Below, in pieces: positions 48,841-57,308 of a stretch of 64,000 nucleotides of DNA. Numbering within the stretch: the stretch's first letter is position 1; each line of letters opens with the position of its first letter. Source of the DNA: Burkholderiales bacterium (GTDB lineage Bacteria > Pseudomonadota > Gammaproteobacteria > Burkholderiales > Burkholderiaceae_C); assembly GCA_019509985.1 (NCBI GenBank), contig JAEKLF010000033.1:1-64000 (forward strand). Reading direction: 5' to 3'. Under the pieces are notes generated by a model. That model was not told where the DNA came from. It made no database searches and saw only the letters and a program-made list of their open reading frames with translations. Position numbers and translations under genes: made by a program.

Positions 48841-49911
48841 ATGCAAGCGCGCAGCGAAATCCGGTTCGTCACGTCCTTCGACGGCGTGCAGATTGCCACG
48901 GCTCGTTATGGCAGCGGGCCGCTCGTGCTGAAGGCGGCGACCTGGCTCACGCACATCGACCCGGTCGCACCGGGCACAACCCAGCAGGCGCTGATCGACG
49001 AGTTCTCGGCCGCGCATACCTACGTGGAGTACGACACCCGCGGCTGCGGCCTGTCGCAGCGCCGCGTCGACGACCTGTCGTTCGAGTCCTGGGTGCGCGA
49101 TCTTGAGGCGGTGGCCGACACCTACGGTGGCCACGAGCCGTTCACGCTGCTGGGCTTCACGTGCGGGGCCGGCGTGGCGGTCGAGTACGCGGCGCGCCAT
49201 CCCGAGCGCGTGCGCAACCTGATCCTGTTCGGCGGCTTCGCCACCTCGTACTACAGCACCAGCCATCCCGACCCCGCCGTGCGCCGCGAAGGCGACCTGA
49301 TGCGCGAACTGGCCGCCGTGGGCTGGGGCAACAGCTCGCCTGCCTTCCGCCAGGTGTTCGTGTCGCGATTTCTGCCCGACGCCTCGCCGCAGCAGTGGGC
49401 CGCGTTCGACAAACTGCAGCGCGAGACCTGCTCGCCGGACGTGGCGGCGCGCTACCTCCAATCGCTGTACGGCATCAACGTCAAGGACGCCGCGCGGCGG
49501 GTGCGCTGTCCGGCGCTGCTGCTGCACCCGAAGGACGACCAGATGGTGCCCTTCGAGCAAGGCCGCCGGCTGGCGTCACTGATACCCGGCGCACGCTTCG
49601 CGCCGCTGGACGGGCGCAACCACATCCCGTTGCCGACCGAGCCTGCGTTTGCCGGCTTTCTGCGCGAGGCGCGCGACTTCCTGGGCTCGAGCCAGGTGCC
49701 GGATGGACCGGTCGCCAGCCTGACGCCCCGCCAGGCAGAAGTGCTGAGCCGCATTGCCCTGGGCAACACGGACAAGGACATCGCGCGAATGCTGGGATTG
49801 AGTCCCCGAACGGTGGAGATGCACGCAGGAAGCGCGCTCAAGGCGCTGGGCTGCCGCACACGCGCCGAAGCCGTGCTTCGCGCGACCAGGCTTCGCCTGA
49901 TCCCGCACTGA
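48841..49911 (+). CDS. LuxR-type regulator with an alpha/beta-hydrolase sensor domain
   Basis: A 356-residue two-domain protein. Residues 1-275 have the alpha/beta-hydrolase fold: YDTRGCGLS, the nucleophile-elbow region LLGFTCGAGV, the acid region HPKDDQMVP and the base DGRNHIPLP. The elbow has Thr107 where catalytic Ser is expected (GFTCG for GxSxG). Residues about 290-350 are a LuxR helix-turn-helix: LTPRQAEVLSRIALGNTDKD followed by IARMLGLSPRTVEMH. A ligand-binding rather than enzymatic role is likely, as for strigolactone- or lactone-type receptors. The signal is unknown. Confidence 0.88.
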   Translation: MQARSEIRFVTSFDGVQIATARYGSGPLVLKAATWLTHIDPVAPGTTQQALIDEFSAAHTYVEYDTRGCGLSQRRVDDLSFESWVRDLEAVADTYGGHEPFTLLGFTCGAGVAVEYAARHPERVRNLILFGGFATSYYSTSHPDPAVRREGDLMRELAAVGWGNSSPAFRQVFVSRFLPDASPQQWAAFDKLQRETCSPDVAARYLQSLYGINVKDAARRVRCPALLLHPKDDQMVPFEQGRRLASLIPGARFAPLDGRNHIPLPTEPAFAGFLREARDFLGSSQVPDGPVASLTPRQAEVLSRIALGNTDKDIARMLGLSPRTVEMHAGSALKALGCRTRAEAVLRATRLRLIPH

Positions 49912-50013
49912 CACCGTAGACGCCCCGTACCCGGCCGCGCCGATGCCGTAGGACACCGACTTGCTGCTGTTGGGCATTGCGGCGAGAGTCCAACGTCAAC
50001 GGAGATGTTCGAC

Positions 50014-50772
50014 ATGGGTGTTCTTGCTGGCATGTACGCCCTCGCGGCTTACTGTTTCTTCCTCTGCACCGTCGGCTACACAGCCGGCTTCGTGGGCAAT
50101 CTGTCGCTGCTACCCAAGACGGTCGACAACGGCACAGCCGGGCCACTGGCCGAGGCGATTTCGGTCAACTTGGCGCTGCTCACCTTGTTCGCCGTCCAGC
50201 ACAGCGTGATGGCGCGACGCGGTTTCAAGCGCTGGTGGACTCAGTGGTTGCCGGAATCGGTGGAACGGGCCACATTCGTGCTCGCGGCGAGCGCCGCGCT
50301 GGCCCTGCTGATGTGGCAATGGCGACCGATCGCCGAGCCGTCGCTGTGGTCTGTCCAAGATCCCATCGCACGATGGGTGTTGACGATCGCGTTCTGGGTG
50401 GGCTGGGCTGTCGTGGTGACGAGTACCTACCTGATCGATCATTTCGAACTTTTCGGGCTGCGCCAACCGTGGATTGCACTGCGCGGAGGCGCGGTTGCCG
50501 AACCGACGTTTCGCACGCCCCTGCTGTATCGCCATGTCCGCCACCCCATCTATCTGGGCTTCGTGATCGCGTTCTGGGCCACACCACGGATGACGGTGGG
50601 TCACGCGCTGTTCGCCGCCGGCTTCACGGTCTACATCCTGGTCGGCATCTGGTTCGAGGAGCGCGACCTCATCACGCAGTTTGGACAACGCTATGTGGCC
50701 TATCGCCGGCAGACAGGCATGCTGTTCCCCAGGCTCGACAGGCGCCGTCGCGACGGAAAACCAGTGTCATAG
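50014..50772 (+). CDS. mddA: Methanethiol S-methyltransferase MddA
   Basis: A 252-residue membrane protein with about five helices that methylates methanethiol to dimethyl sulfide using S-adenosylmethionine. The MddA-type middle FAVQHSVMARRGFKRWWTQW and the C-terminal NnrU/ICMT-like methyltransferase core YRHVRHPIYLGFVIAFWATP and EERDLITQFGQRYVAYRRQ are present. GGAG at 50001 is 9 nt before the ATG at 50014; the ATG at 50005 is too close to it. A broader isoprenylcysteine methyltransferase-like activity is the alternative. Confidence 0.85.
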   Translation: MGVLAGMYALAAYCFFLCTVGYTAGFVGNLSLLPKTVDNGTAGPLAEAISVNLALLTLFAVQHSVMARRGFKRWWTQWLPESVERATFVLAASAALALLMWQWRPIAEPSLWSVQDPIARWVLTIAFWVGWAVVVTSTYLIDHFELFGLRQPWIALRGGAVAEPTFRTPLLYRHVRHPIYLGFVIAFWATPRMTVGHALFAAGFTVYILVGIWFEERDLITQFGQRYVAYRRQTGMLFPRLDRRRRDGKPVS

Positions 50773-50899
50773 GTCACGAAACGCGCGCGCATGCCCATAG
50801 GCGCCACACACCGGCACCCCCTGCCACGCAGGCGATGCCCCTGTGGCAGTCCAATCCCCCAGGTTGCTCGGGCCCTCCGGTCCGGTTGAATCCGATGCC

Positions 50900-51331
50900 A
50901 TGAAACTCGAAGCCCTCTCGTTGCATGCCGGCGCCGACGCAGACGCGGAGGCCTTCCTGGCGGAGCGCATCTACGAGTTCAACGCGAAGGCCACAGGCTA
51001 TTTCGACGGGGAAGCGTTCTCGGCCACGCGCCGAGACGAGCTCGGGGCCATCGTCGCGGGTGTCTGCGGATACACCTGGGGCCGCTGCTGCTACGTTTCC
51101 TACCTTTGGGTCGACGAGCGGGTCAGGTTCAAAGGGCTCGGCGCCGAGCTTCTCGACGCGACCGAGCGTCATGCGCTCAACCAGCATTGCGCCGTGGTGT
51201 TCGTCGGCACCCACAGTTTCCAGGCGCCACGCTTCTACCAGCGCATGGGCTACGAACAGCAGACCGTTCTCCATGATCATCCTGTCGGCCACTCGAGCGC
51301 CATTTTTGCGAAGCGACTTCCTCGGGTCTAG
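50900..51331 (+). CDS. GNAT-family N-acetyltransferase
   Basis: A 143-residue acyltransferase. The acetyl-CoA site lies in YLWVDERVRFKGLGAELLDATERHA (shortened R/QxxGxG/A form), with the late strand FVGTHSFQAPRFYQRMGYE. The ATG at 50900 starts a normal GNAT N-terminus. The substrate is not visible. It follows mddA on the same strand with 127 bp between. Confidence 0.87.
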   Translation: MKLEALSLHAGADADAEAFLAERIYEFNAKATGYFDGEAFSATRRDELGAIVAGVCGYTWGRCCYVSYLWVDERVRFKGLGAELLDATERHALNQHCAVVFVGTHSFQAPRFYQRMGYEQQTVLHDHPVGHSSAIFAKRLPRV

Positions 51332-51461
51332 GCCCAACCTCGCAGCCGCTTCGGCCCGGAGATCCCAAGCGTTCGCGCCGTAGCCCGCCCGCGGAGAACT
51401 TCAGTGCCCACCGACGCGGTTTATCGATCCGGGTGCTGCTCGATCGTGCGGACGGTCGATC

Positions 51462-51737
51462 TCAATGCACCCAGATCGGACGCATGGGGTCCTTCGCCGG
51501 CTGCGGTTTCAGCGCGTCGCGGACGCGCTCGACCGCGGCGGCGGAATCCTTGTCGGGCACCGTCACGACCAGTCGAAGCCAGGAGGCCTTGGCCATGTCC
51601 GCCTCACGCCGCGTCCAGCACCAGACCTGCGCGCCGGGCTCGCCGCTGCGATCGGTCAGGCAGACCTCGTCGAAATCCGCGCCCTCGTAAGCGGACAGGC
51701 CGTCCTCGTCAACATAGGTATTGAAATAGCCGGGCAT
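51462..51737 (-). CDS. Hypothetical protein
   Basis: A 91-residue acidic protein without signal peptide or membrane segment. It starts MPGYFNTYVDEDGLSAYEG and has LTDRSGEPGAQVWCWTRRE and a C-terminal PMRPIWVH. I do not recognise a family. Codon use matches the neighbours. It lies 9 bp downstream of the DTW gene, so it is probably cotranscribed. Confidence 0.6.
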   Translation of the reverse strand: MPGYFNTYVDEDGLSAYEGADFDEVCLTDRSGEPGAQVWCWTRREADMAKASWLRLVVTVPDKDSAAAVERVRDALKPQPAKDPMRPIWVH

Positions 51738-51746
51738 GGCGAGAGT

Positions 51747-52523
51747 CTAGGTAGCCGAGGGGCCGCTGGATAGATGCCCACTCCGTTGCCGGGCAAGTGC
51801 TTCGTCCAGTTGCCGATGCGCCGCGCCCTGCCAGGCGACGGGTAGCTGGTTCTTGGCCTGGAGGTAGTGGTGCGTGAAGACGCCCAGATAAGCCTGGAGC
51901 GTCGTGCCGGCGGCTTCGTCGCCTGCCAGGTCGAGGCAGCGCGCGGCCACCTCGCTCGTGCAGAAATGGTCGCCGCAGCGTGACCGGCGCAGCCGGTATT
52001 GCGAGGCACCGGCAGGCGCCAGGCTGAGCACCGGCATGGGGTTCAGGTAGGGGCTGCGGCTGAACATCTTGCGCGCTTCGGACCAGGTGCCGTCAAGCAG
52101 GATGAACAGCGGCCGCCTGATCGCGCCGTGATGGCCCGCGGCGTGCGGCTCGACGGTGTTCACCACGCGCTCCGGCGCGGCGTACTCGCCGGGGAACACG
52201 ACGTAGGGGTCCCAGGCCGGGTCGTCCAGCAGCGCGAGCAGTGCCGGGTCGGGCTGGGTCCGCGACCAGCCGAAGGCGAAGGTGTCGGCGACCGCGTCGG
52301 CGATCAGCCAGCCGGTGTTGGTCGGCTTCAGCGGCTCGATGTCGGCCATCAGCAGGCAGACCGCCGCACGCGTGTGCACCGACGGACGCAGCGCGCACAT
52401 GCAGTGCGTCGGCACAAGCCGGCAGCCCTCGCAGCGCTCCCGCTTGAAGCCGCCGCGAGCCGTGAACGGCTTGGTGGCACTCGCCAGGCGCGCGGCGCGC
52501 AGCAGGGACACGGCATGGGGCAT
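51747..52523 (-). CDS. DTW-domain tRNA-uridine aminocarboxypropyltransferase
   Basis: A 258-residue enzyme of the TapT/TuaA type, which adds the 3-amino-3-carboxypropyl group to tRNA uridine (acp3U) from S-adenosylmethionine. The zinc-like cluster is Cys31, Cys34, Cys41 and Cys43 (CEGCRLVPTHCMC), and the DTW motif region is LLDGTWSEARKM with Asp144 and Trp147. The C-terminal CTSEVAARCLDLAGD and FTHHYLQAKNQ are typical. The ATG at 52523 gives the correct start just before the Cys cluster. Confidence 0.9.
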   Translation of the reverse strand: MPHAVSLLRAARLASATKPFTARGGFKRERCEGCRLVPTHCMCALRPSVHTRAAVCLLMADIEPLKPTNTGWLIADAVADTFAFGWSRTQPDPALLALLDDPAWDPYVVFPGEYAAPERVVNTVEPHAAGHHGAIRRPLFILLDGTWSEARKMFSRSPYLNPMPVLSLAPAGASQYRLRRSRCGDHFCTSEVAARCLDLAGDEAAGTTLQAYLGVFTHHYLQAKNQLPVAWQGAAHRQLDEALARQRSGHLSSGPSAT

Positions 52524-52566
52524 ACGCCGATTGTCGGTGGGGGCGTCGGCCGCGCGGCCGGCCGGT

Positions 52567-52794
52567 TCAATAGTGCGGCGGCAGCTCATCGCGCAGGCTG
52601 CGCGGCGCACTCGGTTCGCCCGCCGCCGTGGCCTGGCGGCGCAGCTCGACGAGTTCGCGCACCAGCAGGTCCATCTGCTCCTGCTGACGCACGACGACCG
52701 CGTTGAGCTGCTCGACGGTGTCCTCGGCAAAGCTGGCCTTGATCTCGAGGTTGGTGATGCGCTGTTCCAGTGCCTGCAGGGTCGGTTCGTCCAT
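52567..52794 (-). CDS. slyX: SlyX family protein
   Basis: A 75-residue coiled-coil protein. LEQRITNLEIKASFAEDTVE followed by QLNAVVVRQQEQMDLLVREL is the heptad region of SlyX, and the end SLRDELPPHY is the family's hallmark C-terminus. Function is poorly known. It lies 43 bp upstream of the DTW gene in the same direction. Confidence 0.94.
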   Translation of the reverse strand: MDEPTLQALEQRITNLEIKASFAEDTVEQLNAVVVRQQEQMDLLVRELVELRRQATAAGEPSAPRSLRDELPPHY

Positions 52795-52814
52795 GCCCGT
52801 ATTGGGCCAGAACC

Positions 52815-53702
52815 TCAGGCCGGGTCGGGCAGCGCATCCAGCGCCAGGGTCCAGCTCGCTGCGACCTTGGCATAGCCGTCGCGCGTGGGGTGGATCTCGT
52901 TGGCCCAGTCACCCGACGCGCCCGCACTGCCGGCGTCCGCCAGCACGAGGTTGGCGGCCTGGCTGTCGATGATCTGGATGGCACCGGCGCCCGGATGCGC
53001 GAGGACGCGTTGCGCCGCCAGGTCCAGCAGCAGCTGGCCGAGCTTCTTCATCAGCAGCTCGCCGATGGCCAGCCAGACGTTGTCCGGCACCTCGAAATCG
53101 ACCAGCGCCGGCTGCAGCCAGGGGCCGAAGCCCGCACCCGCCGGCGCGGGGCGCGGCCGCAGCAGCGCGTAGTTGTGCAGCAGCAGCGGCGTCTGCTGGT
53201 TGATGCCGCTGTCGCGCAGGTCCAGCAGCCCGGCGAATACGGCGCCGAGGTAAGTGCTGAAGGTCTGCCAGCCCTCGTCGCTGAGATAGCTCGCCGCATC
53301 GCCGGCGGCGCCGCGCTCGGCGGGCGTCAGCAGCAAGCGCTGGGCGCGAGGCGCGCTGGGCGGCGCACCGATGGCTTCGATGAGGTCGTTGCCGCCGCCG
53401 GAAACAAGGATGGCACTCCATCGCCAGGCGAGATTGCCGCGCAGCAGGTTCACGAACTGCGGCGCTCGCACCGTGTCCGTCATGCGCCGCAGCACCGCGC
53501 CGGGTGCCGCGCAATTCACCGCCACGGCCCAGCGCCGCAGCTGCAGTTCGTCCAGCACATTGGTGGTCTTGAACGGCGGGATGGCGCCGATTGAGAACCA
53601 CGAGTCGCCCTGCGCCAGCAAGCGCTGGCCGTAGTCACCGATGGGGAACGGGTCGTTCCCGCCCAGTTCGAAGGGGCTGATGACTTTGACGGGATTCGGC
53701 AT
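52815..53702 (-). CDS. SGNH/GDSL-like hydrolase
   Basis: A 295-residue protein with SGNH-type blocks: block I LLAQGDSWFSIG (Ser34), block III-like LVSGGGNDLIEAIG, and block V-like ANEIHPTRDGYAKVA carrying the His. These support a lipase/esterase-like fold, although block II is unclear. No signal peptide is seen. The ATG at 53702 is chosen because the longer frame runs into the dispersed repeat. It is first of a leftward set with slyX and the DTW gene. Confidence 0.75.
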   Translation of the reverse strand: MPNPVKVISPFELGGNDPFPIGDYGQRLLAQGDSWFSIGAIPPFKTTNVLDELQLRRWAVAVNCAAPGAVLRRMTDTVRAPQFVNLLRGNLAWRWSAILVSGGGNDLIEAIGAPPSAPRAQRLLLTPAERGAAGDAASYLSDEGWQTFSTYLGAVFAGLLDLRDSGINQQTPLLLHNYALLRPRPAPAGAGFGPWLQPALVDFEVPDNVWLAIGELLMKKLGQLLLDLAAQRVLAHPGAGAIQIIDSQAANLVLADAGSAGASGDWANEIHPTRDGYAKVAASWTLALDALPDPA

Positions 53703-53789
53703 GCGGTCTCCTCCTGCGGGTGAGAACCGGCAGTGGAATGGGGCGCCGCAGCGCGCGCAACCCCAAAACTGATAGTTCAGTCGCTCTTT

Positions 53790-53905
53790 CGGGCCGAGCG
53801 CCGGGCCGCTCCCAAGCCGACCCTCCTGGCGATGTGCTTGTCGGTCGATCCGGCAAGCAGCGCCGTCCCCGCGGGGACCGGCCAAGGTATTCCTTGGACG
53901 AGGGG
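53790..53905 (-). repeat. Structured dispersed repeat, copy B (inverted relative to copy A)
   Basis: Read on the minus strand, this 116-bp sequence matches 26267-26384. The same CCAAGG-AATA-CCTTGG hairpin opens it and the end GCGGCCCGGCGCTCGGCC is the same. The inner hairpin is kept in form (GCTTGCCGG / CCGACAAGC, one mismatch) although its sequence has changed, which suggests the structure matters. It lies 1 bp beyond the stop of the GIN-domain gene. Confidence 0.8.
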
Positions 53906-53906
53906 C

Positions 53907-54677
53907 TCAGCGCCTGTCGCCCTTGGCCGAGATGGACCCCATGCCCGACACCGAGCGCTGCACGCTGGGGTTGCCGTAGTAGTCGACCGAGCCGATGCCA
54001 GAGATGTGGGCGGAGAGGTCGTCCGTCACCCACAGCAGCACATTGCCGATGCCGCTGACGCTGACGCGGGCGCGCTGGGCCTGCAGTCGGTCGGCGATGA
54101 CCTTGCCCTTGCCGGAGATCTGCAGCGCCAGGTCGTCGACACGGCCGCCGAGCTGGCCGTCGCCGGCGCCGGAGATGGAGAAGGCGAGCTGGTGGGCCTG
54201 CAGCTGGTCCAGCCGCACGACGCCGGAGCCGCTGATGCTGAGCTTGAGCTGGTCGCAGCGCAGCGGGCCGGGGGCGTGCACGTCACTGGCGCCGGACACC
54301 GACAGCGCGCGCAGCTGGCGCATCTCCACCTGCACGAAGAGCTTGCCGCTGTGCCAGAACTTCCAGCCGCCGGCCGGGCGGATGACGAGCTGGCGGTCGG
54401 CCAGCTCAACCTCCACATTCCGCTGCGCCTCGGCGTCGCCGGCGATGAAGGCCTGGTCGCGCTCGCCCTGGACGACGACGACACGCGCTGCGCCGGCCAG
54501 CTCCAGGCGGTCGAAGGCACCGGGGGCGTAGATGCGGCCGGGCTCGGCGGGCAGGGCCGGCGGCGCGGGCGGCGCCGGCGGCGCTGTGGGGGCTGTGGGC
54601 GCCGCGGGCGGCGATGGCGGCGTCTGCGCCGCGGCGATGCCGCTGGCCATCAGCAGGGACAGGACGAAGGCTTTCAT
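53907..54677 (-). CDS. Exported GIN-domain (DUF2807) adhesin-like protein
   Basis: A 256-residue protein with a signal peptide (1-17, GIAAAQ), a Pro/Ala-rich linker (19-46) and a repetitive beta-helix-like GIN domain: repeated units such as LSVSGASDVHAPG, LSISGSGVVRL, FSISGAGDGQLG and VSVSGIGNVLLW. It is expected in the periplasm or outer surface. It is the last gene of a kinase-regulator-target unit; its start overlaps the regulator stop (ATGA). A function in envelope sensing or feedback on the kinase is possible but not known. Confidence 0.88.
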   Translation of the reverse strand: MKAFVLSLLMASGIAAAQTPPSPPAAPTAPTAPPAPPAPPALPAEPGRIYAPGAFDRLELAGAARVVVVQGERDQAFIAGDAEAQRNVEVELADRQLVIRPAGGWKFWHSGKLFVQVEMRQLRALSVSGASDVHAPGPLRCDQLKLSISGSGVVRLDQLQAHQLAFSISGAGDGQLGGRVDDLALQISGKGKVIADRLQAQRARVSVSGIGNVLLWVTDDLSAHISGIGSVDYYGNPSVQRSVSGMGSISAKGDRR

Positions 54678-55420
54678 AACGACTGCTCCCTCAGCATCTT
54701 GGACACCTCGCGGTTGGCCGTGATGCGCGTGCCGTCGCGCAGCTGCACGACGAGTTGCGAGTTCTCGTCCGGCGTCATGCTGTCGACGAAGTCGAGGTTG
54801 ACGATGCAGCCGCGCTGCACGCGCAGGAACTTGGCCGGGTCCAGCCGCGTCTCGAAGTCGGCGATAGGCAGGCGCACGAGGAAGCTGCGGCCCTTGCTGG
54901 TGATGGCGGTGTACTTGTTGTCGGAGCGCAGGCACTCGATGGCGTCCACCTGCAGCGGGAAGATCTTGCCCTGGTCGCGCACCAAGAGGCGCGTCAGCGG
55001 CGCGTCGGCCGGCGCGCCCAGTGCCTGCGCCACGTCGGCCGCGCTGGCGGCGGGCTCGCGCAGCACATGCGCGATGGCCTCGTCGAAGCGCTCGCGCGAG
55101 AAGGGCTTGAGCAGGTAGTCCACCGCGTGCAGCTCGAAGGCCGTCAGCGCGTGCTGGTCGTAGGCCGTCGTGAAGATGATGCGCGGCTGGTGAGCGTCGC
55201 CCTGCAGCGCCTGCACGACCTGCAAGCCGGTGAGGCCCGGCATCTGGATGTCGGTCAGCACGAGCGCGGGTTTGAGCGCGCGGATCTGCGCCAGCGCGTC
55301 CTCGCCGTCTTCGCAGACGGCCACGAGCTGCAGGCCCGGCGTGGCCTTCACCCAGTCGGCCAGCGCTTCGGCGGCCAGGTGTTCGTCTTCGGCGATCAGG
55401 ACGGTGGTGGTGGTGTTCAT
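54674..55420 (-). CDS. LytTR-family response regulator
   Basis: A 248-residue transcription factor. The receiver domain has Glu11-Asp12-Glu13, phospho-acceptor Asp57 in LVLTDIQMPG and the Lys in LLKPFS. The LytTR DNA-binding domain occupies about 145-248: LLVRDQGKIFPLQVDAIECL, KYTAITSKGRSFLVR and FLRVQRGCIVNLDFV. It overlaps the upstream kinase by 4 bp and the downstream GIN gene by 4 bp, so all three are translationally coupled. Confidence 0.93.
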   Translation of the reverse strand: MNTTTTVLIAEDEHLAAEALADWVKATPGLQLVAVCEDGEDALAQIRALKPALVLTDIQMPGLTGLQVVQALQGDAHQPRIIFTTAYDQHALTAFELHAVDYLLKPFSRERFDEAIAHVLREPAASAADVAQALGAPADAPLTRLLVRDQGKIFPLQVDAIECLRSDNKYTAITSKGRSFLVRLPIADFETRLDPAKFLRVQRGCIVNLDFVDSMTPDENSQLVVQLRDGTRITANREVSKMLREQSL

Positions 55421-56520
55421 GTCTGTGGGATAAACAAGTCGACGCGAAAACCCGCGCCCGGGGCCGTGTGGATGCGCAGGCGCGCCTGGCCGTCGTAGTC
55501 CAGCGCAAAGCGCTTCTTCAGCGCCGACAGGCCGATGCCGCGGCGCTGGCCGGGCTTGGGCTCCAGCGCCTCGGGCTCGCAGCCCGGGCCGTCGTCGGCC
55601 ACGGCCAGGTCCAGCCCGTGGTTGAGGGCATTGCGCCGCGCGGTGATGGTCACGCGGCCGCCGCCCTTGCGCGGCGCTACGGCGTGCAGGATGGAGTTCT
55701 CGACCAGCGGCTGCAGCGTGAGCGGCGGCAGCTCGTCGGCCATCACGCGCTCTTCCAGCTGCCAGTCCACGCGCAGCCGCGAGCCCAGGCGCAGAGCTTC
55801 CAGCGCCAGGTAGTCGCGCAGGAAGTCGATCTCGTCGGACAGCATCACGCGGTCCTCGGCACCTCTTTTCGTGTCGAGCACATAGCGCAGCATGGAGGCG
55901 AACTTCAGCAGCGCGGCCTCGGCGGCGGCCGGGTCCTTGCGCGTCAGTGCGATCAGCGAATTCAGCGTGTTGAACAGGAAATGCGGGTTCAGCTTGCCGC
56001 TGATGGCCGACAGCTCGGCCTTGGCCAGCGCCGACTCGGCCTGGGCCGCGGCCACGGCCGCCGAACGCGCCGCGCGCGACTGCAGCACGGCCGTGAAGGC
56101 GGTGGCGATGGTCGCGTAGACCACCACCCCCCACACCGAGCGCCACAGCAGCCCGGCCAGCAGCACGGCGCCGGCATGGTCGGCCCCGAACAGAAGCGCG
56201 TTGACGGCGAACTCGCCCGCCTGCCACAGCGCCGCAAAACCCAGGGCTGCCAGCACATGGGCCGGTGCCGTCGCGGCCGGGCCGGCATCGGCGGCCTGCA
56301 GGCGGCGCACCAGCGGCCACACGGCAATGCCCAGCAGCATCGGCGCCCACAGCATGGTGGTGGCCTGGTAGACGGCCAGCCAGAACGGGTCCAGCCCGCG
56401 GTCGAACTCGCTGCCGGCCAGCACGAACAGGCACCAGGCCAGCGTGCAGCCACCGGCATACGACAGCCACAAGCGCCGGTTGCTGTGGCGGTGGTCGGGC
56501 GTGGGGCCGAGGCTGTTCAT
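55417..56520 (-). CDS. LytS/YehU-type sensor histidine kinase
   Basis: A 367-residue kinase of the His_kinase (PF06580) class. Four membrane helices occupy about 18-145. The phospho-acceptor is His180 in KLNPHFLFNTLNSL, followed by the N-box LQPLVENSILHAV and G-box ADDGPGCE ... GIGLSALKKR. It is the first gene of the leftward unit and probably phosphorylates the LytTR regulator. Confidence 0.93.
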   Translation of the reverse strand: MNSLGPTPDHRHSNRRLWLSYAGGCTLAWCLFVLAGSEFDRGLDPFWLAVYQATTMLWAPMLLGIAVWPLVRRLQAADAGPAATAPAHVLAALGFAALWQAGEFAVNALLFGADHAGAVLLAGLLWRSVWGVVVYATIATAFTAVLQSRAARSAAVAAAQAESALAKAELSAISGKLNPHFLFNTLNSLIALTRKDPAAAEAALLKFASMLRYVLDTKRGAEDRVMLSDEIDFLRDYLALEALRLGSRLRVDWQLEERVMADELPPLTLQPLVENSILHAVAPRKGGGRVTITARRNALNHGLDLAVADDGPGCEPEALEPKPGQRRGIGLSALKKRFALDYDGQARLRIHTAPGAGFRVDLFIPQT

Positions 56521-56678
56521 GGCTTCATCTTAGGGAGGGCCCCGGGGCCGGCGGCGGCCCAGGCGACAAAGTGCGGACCCCGGGGTGCGGGATGCGGTCT
56601 CCGGGGTGTTGCTGACAGGCCTTGTGGACCCCTCCCGGCATAATTCGCACCCTTCCCCATCGAATTCGGACGAGCGTC

Positions 56679-57212
56679 ATGGCCAGCGTCAACAAAGTCA
56701 TCATCATCGGCAACGTCGGCAAAGACCCCGAGGTCCGCTACAACCCCAGCGGCGGCGCCTGGGTCACCCTCAGCCTGGCCACCACCCGCAACTGGAAGAA
56801 CCGCGAGACCGGCGAGCGCCAGGAAGAGACCGAATGGCACCGCGTCGTCTTCAACGACCGCCTGGCCGAGATCGTCGGCGAATACGTCAAGAAGGGCCGC
56901 CCGCTGTACGTGGAGGGTCGCTTGAAGACCCGCAAGTGGCAGGACAAGGAAGGCCGCGACACCTACACGACCGAAATCATTGCCCAGGAAATGCAGCTGC
57001 TCGGCGGCCGTGACGGCGGCGGCGGTGGTGATGAAGGCGGTGGCGGCGGTGCCGGCTACAGCCGTGGCGGCGGCGATGACATGGGCGGTGGCAGCCGCCC
57101 GGCGGCGCGGCCGGCCGCGGCGACTCAGCGCCCGGCGCCTCAGCGGGCTCCGGCCCCGGCGCCCAAGGCGTCGACGGGGTTTGACGATATGGATGACGAT
57201 ATTCCTTTTTGA
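56679..57212 (+). CDS. ssb: Single-stranded DNA-binding protein
   Basis: A 177-residue SSB. The OB fold covers 1-110 ([53 protein letters not shown]). A Gly-rich linker (about 112-150) and a Pro/Ala segment lead to the acidic tip DDMDDDIPF, which binds partner proteins. An upstream in-frame start (56622) is weaker. No LexA box was seen in the region before it. Confidence 0.97.
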   Translation: MASVNKVIIIGNVGKDPEVRYNPSGGAWVTLSLATTRNWKNRETGERQEETEWHRVVFNDRLAEIVGEYVKKGRPLYVEGRLKTRKWQDKEGRDTYTTEIIAQEMQLLGGRDGGGGGDEGGGGGAGYSRGGGDDMGGGSRPAARPAAATQRPAPQRAPAPAPKASTGFDDMDDDIPF

Positions 57213-57236
57213 AACCCCGCTGCAGAATGAACCAAA

Positions 57237-57268
57237 GGCCCGTGGCGCGAAACGCCACGGGCCTTTTT
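57237..57268 (+). terminator. Intrinsic terminator after ssb
   Basis: A perfect 11-bp stem GGCCCGTGGCG / CGCCACGGGCC with a 5-nt loop is followed by TTTTT. Directly after it the base composition falls sharply, so it marks the left edge of an acquired segment. Confidence 0.93.
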
Positions 57269-57308
57269 CTTTATCGTCTACGAACATAGAAACGGAGAAT
57301 CGCTAGAA

